DNA of 42,753 nucleotides from contig NZ_RHOI01000025.1 of assembly GCF_003946165.1 (NCBI RefSeq), forward strand, positions 1-42,753. Reading direction: 5' to 3'. Origin of the DNA: Lacticaseibacillus baoqingensis (GTDB lineage: Bacteria > Bacillota > Bacilli > Lactobacillales > Lactobacillaceae). The notes under the pieces were generated by a model. The model ran no database searches. It worked only from the letters and a program-made list of their open reading frames with translations, and had not been told where the DNA came from. Below, one piece after another: positions 23,974 through 31,991 of this stretch (position 1 is the first letter of the stretch; every line of letters starts with the position of its first letter). Position numbers and translations under genes: made by a program.

Positions 23974-25017
23974 ATGAAAAAGACAGGTTTATTGGTTGCC
24001 GGATTGTTGTTGATCGGGGTATTAGCCGGATGCGGCAGTCAAGCCGGCGCCGCCCAGCATTTGACCTTATCGACTTTTGGACTGTCGACCAAACAAATGG
24101 CGCGCGACGTCACCAAGCCGTTCACCAAAAAGACGAAGGTGACCGTCAAGACGCAAAGCGGTGACAGTGCCGCGCGGTATACCCAAGTTGAACATAACCC
24201 TAATAATGGCGTTGACGTGATGGAATTATCGCAAAACAACGCCTTGTCCGGCTACAAGAAGGGGTTGTGGGCAAAGCTGGATACCAGCAAGCTGAAAAAC
24301 TTCAAGGCCCTCAGCCCGGCGCAACAAAAACTCGCCAAAGCAACCAATAGTGTGCCTTACACGGTGAACTCCGTGGGCATCATTTACAACCCGGCCAAAG
24401 TCGGCAAGATCACCAGCTGGGATCAGTTATGGGACAGCAAGTTGAAAAACAAGATCGCGATCCCAGACATTACCACCACTTTTGGTCCAGCGATGCTCTA
24501 CATTGCCGGCGACCATGCGGGGACAGCGGTAACCAAGGATAATGGGGCGGCCGCTTTTAAGGCGATGGCCGCCTTGAAACCCAATGTGGTGAAGACTTAC
24601 ACCCAAAGCTCTGACTTGGCCAACATGTTCAAGAGCGGTGAAATCGATGCCGCGGTGGTGGGCGATTTTGCCGTCAGCATGATCCAAGCCGCAGCGCCGA
24701 GTGCGGTATATGTCGTGCCTGCCAGTGGCACCTATGCCAACTATGATACGGTTTCGATCGTCAAGGCTTCCAAGAACAAGCAGGCCGCTTATCAGTACAT
24801 CGATTATCGCTTAGGCAAAGTGGCGCAAACTAAAGTCGCCAGTGCGGATTCGTTGAACAACGCCCCGGTCAACACTGACGTGACGTTAAGTGCCGCTGAT
24901 GCCAAGAACAAGACTTATGGCGACATCGCTGCGCGGGCGAAAACCATTGATTTCGGGTATGTGAACAGCCACCTCAAGGGTTGGATCAGCCAATGGAATA
25001 AGTTGATGAATAAGTAA
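23974..25017 (+). CDS. ABC transporter substrate-binding lipoprotein, PotD/extracellular family 1-like
   Basis: A 347-residue binding protein with lipobox LAGCGSQ (Cys near residue 21). The fold shows the PotD-like pattern (LTLSTFGLSTKQMARDV, YTVNSVGIIYNPAKVGKITSW, IDAAVVGDFAVSMIQAAAP). AAGGGGA and the ATG at 23974 set the start; the frame is open upstream but overlaps the ATPase. It completes the four-gene transporter. A terminator follows before the adenine deaminase gene. Ligand unknown; context suggests purines or nucleoside-like compounds. Confidence 0.88.
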   Translation: MKKTGLLVAGLLLIGVLAGCGSQAGAAQHLTLSTFGLSTKQMARDVTKPFTKKTKVTVKTQSGDSAARYTQVEHNPNNGVDVMELSQNNALSGYKKGLWAKLDTSKLKNFKALSPAQQKLAKATNSVPYTVNSVGIIYNPAKVGKITSWDQLWDSKLKNKIAIPDITTTFGPAMLYIAGDHAGTAVTKDNGAAAFKAMAALKPNVVKTYTQSSDLANMFKSGEIDAAVVGDFAVSMIQAAAPSAVYVVPASGTYANYDTVSIVKASKNKQAAYQYIDYRLGKVAQTKVASADSLNNAPVNTDVTLSAADAKNKTYGDIAARAKTIDFGYVNSHLKGWISQWNKLMNK

Positions 25018-25027
25018 TTTCCGAACG

Positions 25028-25071
25028 ATAGCCGCCTGTTTGCGTGTCCACCGCGCACCGGCGGCTATTTT
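25028..25071 (+). terminator. Terminator after the binding-protein gene
   Basis: Perfect 9-bp stem ATAGCCGCC..GGCGGCTAT followed by TTT. Confidence 0.6.
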
Positions 25072-25088
25072 CAAGTAAAATTCGGTCA

Positions 25089-25101
25089 AAACACGAACAA
25101 T
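25089..25101 (+). promoter_or_regulatory. PurBox-like motif before adenine deaminase
   Basis: AAACACGAACAAT matches AWWWCCGAACWWT at 11 of 13 positions. It is 18 bases before the adenine deaminase start, and TTCG lies on the other side at 25081. A downstream position overlapping the leader would suit repression. Confidence 0.45.
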
Positions 25102-25119
25102 AGAAATGAGGATGGACAA

Positions 25120-26835
25120 ATGGTCGCAGTCGACATGTTAATCACCAATGCTCAGGTATTCAATCACGTAACGCGGGATTTTCGCCGGATCAATGTGACT
25201 GTCAAAGCAGGAAAGTTCTATTGGTTGACGCAAGATACCAGTACGATCCAAGCTAAAACGACTTTAGATCTGGCTGGGAAGTTTTTGATCCCAGGGCTGA
25301 TCGATTCGCACATGCATATTGAAAGCTCCATGACCACGCCGACTGCCTTTGGGCAAGCCGCGGCCCAATATGGGACGACCACCGTGATCGCTGATGCTCA
25401 TGAAATCGCCAATGTCGCCGGGCTGCAAGGCTTGGAAGATTTCATGGCGCAGCCGAGTTTGATCGATACCTTTTATGCGATCCCGTCATCTGTGCCGTCG
25501 ACCACGCCAGAACTAGAAACCACTGGCGGGGTGATCGGCGTGGCGGAAACCCAAACGCTGTTAAAAGACCCGCGGGTGATCGCGCTTGGCGAAGCAATGA
25601 ATTTCCACGGGTTGACCGAAGAACCAGATTCGCTGATCAATCAGATCATCGCGGCCTGCCGCCAAGCGCGGCCAACCATGCCGCTGGAAGGGCATTGCCC
25701 GAAGTATACCGGCTTAGACTTGGCGAAGTTCATCTACAGCGGCATTACCAGCGACCACACCCAACAGACGCCTGCATCACTGGTCGAAAAAATTGAAAAC
25801 GGCATGTTCATTCAATTGCAGCGCAAGTCTCTGTCCGAAGCGGTCGTAGATGCTGTCCAAACAAAAGCCTTGTTTGAACATGTCGCGTTAGTCACTGATG
25901 ATGTGATGCCGGATGACCTTTTGCACGGGCATTTGGATGCAATCGTGCGCTTGGCGATCAAGTTGGGCTTAGATCCCAAGTTGGCGATTTATATGGCGAC
26001 GTACACCCCAGCGCGACGCATGGGCTTGTGGGATCGCGGTTTGATCGCCCCAGGGCGGGTGGCGGATTTTGTCGTGTTGGATGATCTGCAAAGCTTTGCC
26101 ATCGACGCGGTTTACAAGGCTGGCCAGCGGGTGACCGTGGATGCGGCCACGCCGGTCACCACGCATTTTCCAGCCGCCTTGCGCCATACGGTGGCGGCGG
26201 TGCCGCTTAAAGCCGCCGACTTGGCGCTCAAAGTGCCGCAAGCAGACGGCACGGTCGTCGCCAATGTGATCGCCATCGCGCCAGTGGGGACTTTCACCGC
26301 CTTAGAAAAAGTCACCCTCGCCGTTAAGGATCATCACGTCCAATGGCAAGCCGCTGGGTTAAGCCTGGCAGTGGTGCAAGAGCGCTATGGCCAAGGCGGG
26401 CATTTGATCTTGGCTTTAGCGAAAAACACCTTAACCGGTCAAGGGGCCGTGGGAGCGACTTGGGCACACGATCACCATAATATCCTGGTATTAGGGACGA
26501 ATATCGCCGACATGGTGATCGCCCAAAACCGTCTGGTCGAAGAACAAGGCGGTTACGTGGTCGCAGCCGGCGGCCAACTGGTTGCCGATGCGCCTCTGCC
26601 GATCGGCGGCGTGGTCAGCGACGCCCCGATCGCTGAACTGGGCCAACAGATCCAAAACGTCCGCGCACAAATGCAAGCGTTAGGGTATGTGAACACCAAC
26701 GAAATCATGTCCTTTTCGACCTTGTCGCTGTTAGTATCGCCGGCATTGAAGTTGTCAGACAAGGGGATGTTTGATGTCAAAAGCCAAAAACAGGTACCGT
26801 TATTTGAACCCCAGAGCGGAGCAAAGCGGGTTTAG
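25120..26835 (+). CDS. ade: Adenine deaminase
   Basis: A 571-residue amidohydrolase that converts adenine to hypoxanthine and ammonia in purine salvage. The metal-binding DSHMHIESS is near residue 63, and VIADAHEIANV near 90. GEAMNFHG near 163, EGHCPKY near 190, and SDHTQQTPA near 210 also fit. Length and the C-terminal domain (DMVIAQNRLVEEQGGYVVAAGGQ) fit the AdeC family. GAGG precedes the ATG. The C-terminal nine residues EPQSGAKRV and the stop codon are encoded by the first bases of repeat array B, so the original end was probably replaced. Confidence 0.93.
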   Translation: MVAVDMLITNAQVFNHVTRDFRRINVTVKAGKFYWLTQDTSTIQAKTTLDLAGKFLIPGLIDSHMHIESSMTTPTAFGQAAAQYGTTTVIADAHEIANVAGLQGLEDFMAQPSLIDTFYAIPSSVPSTTPELETTGGVIGVAETQTLLKDPRVIALGEAMNFHGLTEEPDSLINQIIAACRQARPTMPLEGHCPKYTGLDLAKFIYSGITSDHTQQTPASLVEKIENGMFIQLQRKSLSEAVVDAVQTKALFEHVALVTDDVMPDDLLHGHLDAIVRLAIKLGLDPKLAIYMATYTPARRMGLWDRGLIAPGRVADFVVLDDLQSFAIDAVYKAGQRVTVDAATPVTTHFPAALRHTVAAVPLKAADLALKVPQADGTVVANVIAIAPVGTFTALEKVTLAVKDHHVQWQAAGLSLAVVQERYGQGGHLILALAKNTLTGQGAVGATWAHDHHNILVLGTNIADMVIAQNRLVEEQGGYVVAAGGQLVADAPLPIGGVVSDAPIAELGQQIQNVRAQMQALGYVNTNEIMSFSTLSLLVSPALKLSDKGMFDVKSQKQVPLFEPQSGAKRV

Positions 26836-27456
26836 GGGTGTGGATAAGGCAGCGTGACGCGTTATGGCGTTAGCCATAGCGAGGCGCGATGACTTATCTG
26901 CGACCCCGTTGCTTTGCGGAGCTCGACGCTAACCCCAGAGCGGAGCAAGCCGAATTTAGCAATGTGGGTAAGGCAGCCTGGGTGCGTCGCGGCACGCGGC
27001 GTGACCGGGATGACTTACCCGCAATTGCGTTGGCTTGCGGAGCTCGACGACAACCCCAGAGCGGAGCAAAGCGGGTTTAGGGGTGTGGATAAGGCAGCGT
27101 GACGCGTTATGGCGTCAGCCATAGCGAGGCGCGATGACTTATCTGCGACCCCGTTGCTTTGCGGAGCTCGACGACAATCCCAGAGCGGAACGCCGCGCAT
27201 TTAGGGGTGTGGATAAGGGAGCCTGGCAAAGTGCGGCGAAGCCGTGCTGTGCCGGGATCACTTATCTGCGACCCCGTTGCGGCGTGCAGCTCGACGAAGA
27301 ACCCCAGAGCGGAGTGGTGCGCATTTAGCGCGTAGACTAGTGTGTACTGTCGGCGTTGTGGCGCAGACACAAAGACGGCAGTGCCGCTAGTCCTAGCGCG
27401 TTGCACCACGCAGCTCGACGAAGAATCCCAGAGCAAAACGCCGCATTTACCCCGGC
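26807..27456 (+). repeat. Array B of the ~124-bp palindromic repeat (5 units plus a stub)
   Basis: Units start with AACCCCAGAGCGG (or AATCCC) at 26807, 26931, 27052, 27176, 27300 and a stub at 27424: periods 124, 121, 124, 124, 124. Outer arms are GCAAAGC/GCTTTGC (units 1 and 3), GCAAGCC/GGCTTGC (2), CGCCGC/GCGGCG (4) and GTGGTGC/GCACCAC (5). Middle arms are GGGGT/ACCCC (1, 3, 4), GCAAT/ATTGC (2) and GCGC/GCGC (5). Inner arms are GATAAG/CTTATC, GGTAAG/CTTACC and GACTAG/CTAGTC. Both arms change together, while GTG opposite YGCG and TTTA opposite GTT stay the same. Linkers end GAGCTCGACGA or CAGCTCGACGA. Confidence 0.92.
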
Positions 27457-27527
27457 ACACCCCTTGACCGCGCCGCCGCTTCTCGCTACAGTTATCACCA
27501 TCAGAATACGACTTCAAAGGAGATTCC

Positions 27528-28442
27528 ATGAAACCTGTGATCATAAGCACCGACCCTGGCATTGATGATGCGGTGGCGATCGCCTTGGCCATCGCCAGTC
27601 CACAATTAGAGGTGCGCTTGATTTGCCCATTAGCTGGTAATGTCGACCGGGATAAAACCACGGCCAACACGTTGAAGCTGTTAACCTTTTTTAAGGCCGA
27701 GATCCCAGTCGTCCCCGGCAGCCAACGCCCGCTATTGCGCGCGCCGAGCGCTGCGGCGGAGATCCATGGGGAAAGCGGGATGGACGGCTTTGCGTTTCCG
27801 CAACCGACCCAAGTTGCGGATTTGCGCCAAACCGCGGTGGCAGCCATGCATCAAGTGGTCAGCACCAGCGACCAGCCGGTGACTTTGATCGCGATCGGGC
27901 CATTAACGGATATTGCCTTGTTTGCGCATTTGTATCCCGCCGACTTGGCCAATGTCGCTGAATTGGTGATCATGGGCGGAGCATTAGGCCGCGGCAATCT
28001 TGGCGTTTTGTCCGAGTTCAACTTTGCTTGCGATCCTCAAGCCGCTGCCATGGTCGCTAAGTTACCGATCCCGATGCGCATCGCGCCGCTTGAAGTGGGC
28101 CAACAAGCGCGCTTGCTGCCAGGCACCTTGATGCAGATCAAGGCCCTTGGCGCAGTTGGGGCAATGTTTGATGGCTTGTTCAGACATTATCGCGGCGGCA
28201 GCATGCAAACCGGGTTGAAAATGTATGATGCTTTAGCAGTGGCTTTGGTGCTGGCACCTGAGCTGTTCACTACCGTTGCGACGCATTTGGATGTGGCCTT
28301 GGCGGATCCGCTTACGGCTGGCGCGAGTTTATTTGATCTCAAAGGGGTTCAAAACCAGCCAGCCAATGTGCAAGTCGCGACTGCCGTCGATGCTGAGGGG
28401 TTTGCCCGCTGGTTAGTCGCGGCGTTAAAGCAATTAGCGTAA
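27528..28442 (+). CDS. Nucleoside hydrolase (inosine/uridine-preferring family)
   Basis: A 304-residue ribonucleoside hydrolase that splits nucleosides into base and ribose. The calcium- and ribose-binding STDPGIDDAVAIALA is at residues 5-20. Other signatures are PLAGNVDRDKTTANTLKLL near 37, HGESGMDG near 80, TLIAIGPLTDIALF near 122, VIMGGALGRGNLGVLSEFNFACDP near 146 and a C-terminal LKMYDALAVALVL near 225. AAGGAG nine bases before the ATG fixes the start. It follows repeat array B and fits with the adenine deaminase and transporter as a purine-salvage group. Which nucleoside it prefers is not evident. Confidence 0.92.
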   Translation: MKPVIISTDPGIDDAVAIALAIASPQLEVRLICPLAGNVDRDKTTANTLKLLTFFKAEIPVVPGSQRPLLRAPSAAAEIHGESGMDGFAFPQPTQVADLRQTAVAAMHQVVSTSDQPVTLIAIGPLTDIALFAHLYPADLANVAELVIMGGALGRGNLGVLSEFNFACDPQAAAMVAKLPIPMRIAPLEVGQQARLLPGTLMQIKALGAVGAMFDGLFRHYRGGSMQTGLKMYDALAVALVLAPELFTTVATHLDVALADPLTAGASLFDLKGVQNQPANVQVATAVDAEGFARWLVAALKQLA

Positions 28443-28566
28443 GGGGAGTATTGGTCGGAAATTGACCTTTAAACCGTCGCAACTTGGGCAAACTTTCTTC
28501 ACACCTGGCGGCTAATATAATCACCATAGAAGCAAGCGATAACTTGTTTCTACCCCACTTTTTCAT
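28339..28566 (-). CDS. Possible small protein antisense to the hydrolase end
   Basis: An ATG at 28566 is preceded by a perfect GGAGGAG with good spacing. It opens 75 codons (MKKWGRNKLSLASMVIILAA) with a basic start and a short hydrophobic stretch. About 104 bases of it run antisense through the end of the nucleoside hydrolase gene. The good ribosome site makes the first 20 residues interesting; the rest looks like antisense. It may be the stump of a lost gene. Confidence 0.3.
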   Translation of the reverse strand: MKKWGRNKLSLASMVIILAARCEESLPKLRRFKGQFPTNTPLTLIALTPRLTSGQTPQHRRQSRLAHWLAGFEPL

Positions 28567-28603
28567 TTTTACTCCTCCAAAGTAAAAAACCCCAACCCTA
28601 CCT

Positions 28604-28634
28604 TAGCCGCCAAGCCCATGGCGGCTATTTTTTT
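28604..28634 (+). terminator. Terminator between nucleoside hydrolase and aldo/keto reductase
   Basis: Perfect stem TAGCCGCC..GGCGGCTA followed by seven T. Confidence 0.75.
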
Positions 28635-28691
28635 GCCTTGGACTGGGCGTATAATCAAATTGATCAAGGCAGTAAAGAAAGGATGGATCAA

Positions 28692-29540
28692 ATGACAGTT
28701 TTAACAGATACCTTCACCTTAAATAACGGGGTCAAGATCCCGCAAGTCGGCTTTGGCACTTGGCAGATCCCAGATGGCCCAAAAGCATATGACGCCGTGT
28801 TATGGGCCTTGGACGCCGGCTATCGCCATATCGATACCGCGTTTGTGTATGGCAATGAAAAAAGTGTCGGCAAGGCGTTAAAAGATAGCGGCTTGCCGCG
28901 CGAGGAGATTTTTGTCACGTCTAAATTGCCGGCGCAGATCAAAGACAAGACTGGGGTGCAAGAACACTTTAAGCGGACGTTAGACAATTTGGATATCGCC
29001 GCATTGGACTTGTATTTGATCCATGCACCATGGCCATGGGGCCAAGCCGGCACGCGTTTTGACAAGGAGAACTTGGTAGCGTGGGACACGATGACGCAGT
29101 TTTACGCGGATCATCAAACACGCGCCATTGGGGTTTCAAATTTTGACGTCCATGACTTGCAAAACCTGCTCGATCATGGGGATGTGGTACCAGCCGTCGA
29201 TCAGATCCAATATTACATTGGGGCCACGGAGCCGAAAAACACTGCCTTCGCCCAAGCGCATGGGATCTTAGTCGAAGCCTATTCACCGCTGGCCACCGGG
29301 GATCTATTAAATAACGCCGCGGTGCAGGCGATCGCCAAGCATTATGCCGTCAGCGTGTCGCAGTTAGCCTTGCGCTTCGTCTTGCAAAATGGCGTCCTGC
29401 CATTGCCTAAAGCCACCAGCCGAGCGCACATTGAAGCCAATACCAAACTTGACTTCACGATCAATGACGCCGACATGCAGGCTTTGAATGCGATGGCTGA
29501 CGCCGCGCCTGCACATACCCATAATGTGACTCAAAAATAA
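28692..29540 (+). CDS. Aldo/keto reductase
   Basis: A 282-residue NADPH-type reductase of the AKR superfamily, full length. The catalytic tetrad is visible: Asp in DAGYRHIDTA near residue 44, Tyr in FVYGNE near 52, Lys in TSKLP near 76 and His in IHAPWPWG near 108. The cofactor loop is LPLPKATSRAHIEANTKL near 240. GAAAGGA and spacing favour the ATG at 28692 over the ATG at 28683. It resembles the 2,5-diketo-gluconate reductase and glyoxal reductase group of lactobacilli. Monocistronic between terminators. Confidence 0.92.
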   Translation: MTVLTDTFTLNNGVKIPQVGFGTWQIPDGPKAYDAVLWALDAGYRHIDTAFVYGNEKSVGKALKDSGLPREEIFVTSKLPAQIKDKTGVQEHFKRTLDNLDIAALDLYLIHAPWPWGQAGTRFDKENLVAWDTMTQFYADHQTRAIGVSNFDVHDLQNLLDHGDVVPAVDQIQYYIGATEPKNTAFAQAHGILVEAYSPLATGDLLNNAAVQAIAKHYAVSVSQLALRFVLQNGVLPLPKATSRAHIEANTKLDFTINDADMQALNAMADAAPAHTHNVTQK

Positions 29541-29555
29541 CAATCCTTACATTGA

Positions 29556-29589
29556 TCACCGCTGGCAGCAAGCCGGCGGTGATTTTTTT
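29556..29589 (+). terminator. Terminator after aldo/keto reductase
   Basis: Stem TCACCGCTGG with CCGGCGGTGA (one G-T pair) and seven T. Confidence 0.7.
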
Positions 29590-29677
29590 GTGGGCTTTTT
29601 GATTGCATACCGTGTGCCTGCTTCGCTATGCTTAATTTAGAAAGTTAATGATTACCATAAGCAAAGGAGATGACTGC

Positions 29678-30001
29678 ATGGGCAAGAATATCTATTTATT
29701 CTGCAGCCAAGGGATGTCGACGAGTTTGTTGGCGCAGAAAATGCAAACGGTTGCGGATCACCACCAACTGCCAGTCACTGTTGTTGCCAAGCCGCATGGC
29801 ACCTTGCCGCAAACCGTCGCCACTGAGGCCGTGGATGTGATCATGTTAGGGCCGCAAGTCAAATATTTGTATGAGGAAACCTTGGCCGCTTATGGCAAGA
29901 GGCGGCCGGTGATCTTGATCGATGCGGCGGATTACGGCGCCATGAATGGGGAGCGCGTCTTAAAACAAGCGTTGCTAGGGCTGAAACAAGCCCGCCAATG
30001 A
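29678..30001 (+). CDS. PTS lactose/cellobiose-family EIIB component
   Basis: A 107-residue phosphocarrier. The phosphorylated Cys is in LFCSQGMSTSLLAQKM at residue 9, followed by VDVIMLGPQVKYLYEE near 66, the usual EIIB layout. It passes phosphate from EIIA to the sugar carried by EIIC. AAGGAG eight bases before the ATG at 29678 decides the start. The EIIC gene follows after 35 bp. A promoter TTGCAT..TATGCT (18-base spacer) lies at about 29605-29634. No EIIA or glycosidase gene is in the window, so EIIA must come from elsewhere. Confidence 0.92.
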   Translation: MGKNIYLFCSQGMSTSLLAQKMQTVADHHQLPVTVVAKPHGTLPQTVATEAVDVIMLGPQVKYLYEETLAAYGKRRPVILIDAADYGAMNGERVLKQALLGLKQARQ

Positions 30002-30036
30002 TCCTCTCAGTCAACTATAGAAAGGCGTGAACACCA

Positions 30037-31386
30037 ATGATGAATGCATTAGAACACACCTTAATGCCAGTCGCCGAGAAATTAGGCAGAAACAAGCTCT
30101 TAGTCGCGATCCGCGATGGTTTTTTGATCACCACCCCGTTGATCATCGTCGCGTCACTGTTCTTGCTGTTTAATAACTTTCCGATCCCGGGCTGGAGTGA
30201 GTTTTGGGCGGGGATCTTTGGGGAAGGGTGGCAGGCGTGGCTGTCCAATGTTTCCCGCGCCGTGTTTAACTTAGTCGGGTTCTTGTCGTGTTTTGGCACG
30301 GCGTATGCGTATGGGCGCGAGTTAAAAACCGATGCGATCCAAGCGGCTGGTGTGGCAATCGTCGCGTTTATCATTTTGACGCCGACAGACTTAACGCTCA
30401 AAGGCGGCACCAGCATCATCGGCTTGGATACGGAATACTTAGGTACCAACGGGATCTTTTTAGGGCTGGTGGTGGCGTTGGTGGCGGTGCGGGTGTATGC
30501 ATTTGCCGCTTTGCGCGGGTGGACGATCAAGATGCCTGCTGGCGTGCCGCCAGCGGTAGCGGATTCCTTTGCGGCGTTGATCCCCAGCGGATTAGTGATG
30601 GGCTTATTCTTCTTGATCCGCATTGGCATGGGGCTGACGCCTTTTGGTACCGTGCATCAGTTTATCTTTGAGAGCCTGCAGACGCCACTGAAAGGCGCAG
30701 GCAACACCTTATTTGCCCAAATCATTTACGGCTTGGCGTGCACGCTTTTTTGGTCGTTTGGGATCAACGGGCCGGCGGTGGCCAATTCGGTGTTTGCGCC
30801 AGTGACCAAAGTGTTGACCATGGAGAACTTAGATGCGTTTGAAGCTGGGCGGGAGCTGCCAAATATCTTCACCGATCCCTTTTCGAACTTCTTCACCAAC
30901 TTTGGCGGCGGCGGGTCCACCTTGTCCTTATTGATCGTAATGGTGTTGTTTTGCAAGTCTAAGCGGATCAAGGAACTCGGGAAGTTGTCCTTGCTGCCAG
31001 GGATCTTTGGCATCAATGAACCGATCATCTTCGGCTTGCCGGTGGTGCTCAACCCGATCATTTTGATCCCGTTCAACCTGGTGCCCTTGATGAATCTCTT
31101 GTTGTCGACTTTGGTGACGCGCTTGGGCATTATTCCATACACCACTGGCGTCGCGCTGCCTTGGACCACGCCTGTGGGCTTTTCCGGATATTTGGCCACA
31201 GGCAGCTGGGTCGCGTCGGTATATCAGCTCCTGTTATTGCTGCTGGGGTGTGCGGTTTATTACCCGTTTATCAAAATGCTGGATAAAAAGTATCTCGCAG
31301 ACGAACAAGTCGCAGGCGCAAGCTTGGATGAAACCGACGAGTTGTCCTTTGATGACTTGGCGTTAGATCTGGACGCTGAAGCTTGA
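30037..31386 (+). CDS. PTS cellobiose-family EIIC component
   Basis: A 449-residue membrane permease with about ten hydrophobic segments. It has the EIIC signatures NFGGGGSTLSLLIVM near residue 288 and GINEPIIFGLPVVLNPI near 326 (the Glu of NEP is in the substrate site). The C-terminal tail is acidic (DETDELSFDDLALDLDAE). It belongs to the lactose/cellobiose/diacetylchitobiose family; beta-glucosides or chitobiose are likely substrates, but this cannot be read from the sequence. AGAAAGGCG upstream supports the ATG at 30037. Co-transcribed with the EIIB gene. Confidence 0.92.
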   Translation: MMNALEHTLMPVAEKLGRNKLLVAIRDGFLITTPLIIVASLFLLFNNFPIPGWSEFWAGIFGEGWQAWLSNVSRAVFNLVGFLSCFGTAYAYGRELKTDAIQAAGVAIVAFIILTPTDLTLKGGTSIIGLDTEYLGTNGIFLGLVVALVAVRVYAFAALRGWTIKMPAGVPPAVADSFAALIPSGLVMGLFFLIRIGMGLTPFGTVHQFIFESLQTPLKGAGNTLFAQIIYGLACTLFWSFGINGPAVANSVFAPVTKVLTMENLDAFEAGRELPNIFTDPFSNFFTNFGGGGSTLSLLIVMVLFCKSKRIKELGKLSLLPGIFGINEPIIFGLPVVLNPIILIPFNLVPLMNLLLSTLVTRLGIIPYTTGVALPWTTPVGFSGYLATGSWVASVYQLLLLLLGCAVYYPFIKMLDKKYLADEQVAGASLDETDELSFDDLALDLDAEA

Positions 31387-31389
31387 GCC

Positions 31390-31431
31390 AAAAAACCAGT
31401 CTTGCTGACAGTCGGCAAGGCTGGTTTTTTG
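31390..31431 (+). terminator. Terminator after the PTS genes
   Basis: Stem AAACCAGTCTTGC..GCAAGGCTGGTTT-type followed by T-run. Confidence 0.75.
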
Positions 31432-31991
31432 CGTCTGCGAAGCGAACGTTTTTTTATGCCAAAAATTGCCAGTCAAAAGGTCAAATGAGCATAACAGTTC
31501 GGCGGCTGTTACAGGCAAAGCGCGGCAGACTGTCTCAATCTTTTAGATAGGCCAATTTTAACAGTAAGTACTCACTAACTTCGCCGCAAAGCCACGCGGG
31601 CACTTCAGTTGGCCACAATTGACTGGTAGACGAGCACATGACAGCGATCGGGATGAAAAACGCTGATTTTTGCACCAAATGGGGATAAATAGGTGTTGTT
31701 AACGTTAACAGAAATTGGTAAAAAAGTGACAGTTGCGCAACTGAAATATCAGCATAACACCTGTTATTTTATTGGAAAACGCTTTACATCTAGAACCTGG
31801 AGCACTACTATCAAGGCGTAATCCATTAAGGAAACCGATACCATCAGCTAGACCAATTGCTATTTTTCATCTTCTTATCAATAGTTGTGGTGCGGTGACC
31901 AGGCAAAAGGGGTGTTGACCACACGGCACAGGCAAGTTGTTTTGCGTTTTAAGAAATCGTTTTCTCTATTGGCGTATCGAGTTGAAAGTGA
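31432..31991 (+). promoter_or_regulatory. 560-bp control region with several palindromic operators
   Basis: No gene is visible. Perfect palindromes are TGTTAACGTTAACA (31697-31710) and CAGTTGCGCAACTG (31730-31743). TGGAAAACGCTTTACA (31773-31788) and AGAAATCGTTTTCT (31952-31965) are near-palindromes with the CG centre of LacI-family/CcpA sites. These probably bind a sugar-acid-responsive repressor and CcpA. All precede the MFS and dehydratase genes. Confidence 0.55.

Noticed and set aside
26807-27456. Reading the units as integron attC sites
   Set aside because: Like attC they conserve structure over sequence, but there are no gene cassettes between units, no integrase nearby, and I could not find the R'/R'' core boxes in the right places.
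26889-27847. Several open frames on both strands inside array B and antisense to the nucleoside hydrolase
   Set aside because: Their proteins repeat with the array period (FAELDDNPRAE, CSALGLSSSS) and have no ribosome sites. They are translations of repeat DNA.
31773-31788. Calling TGGAAAACGCTTTACA a standard cre site
   Set aside because: One base too long compared with the 14-bp cre consensus; listed only as a near-palindrome.
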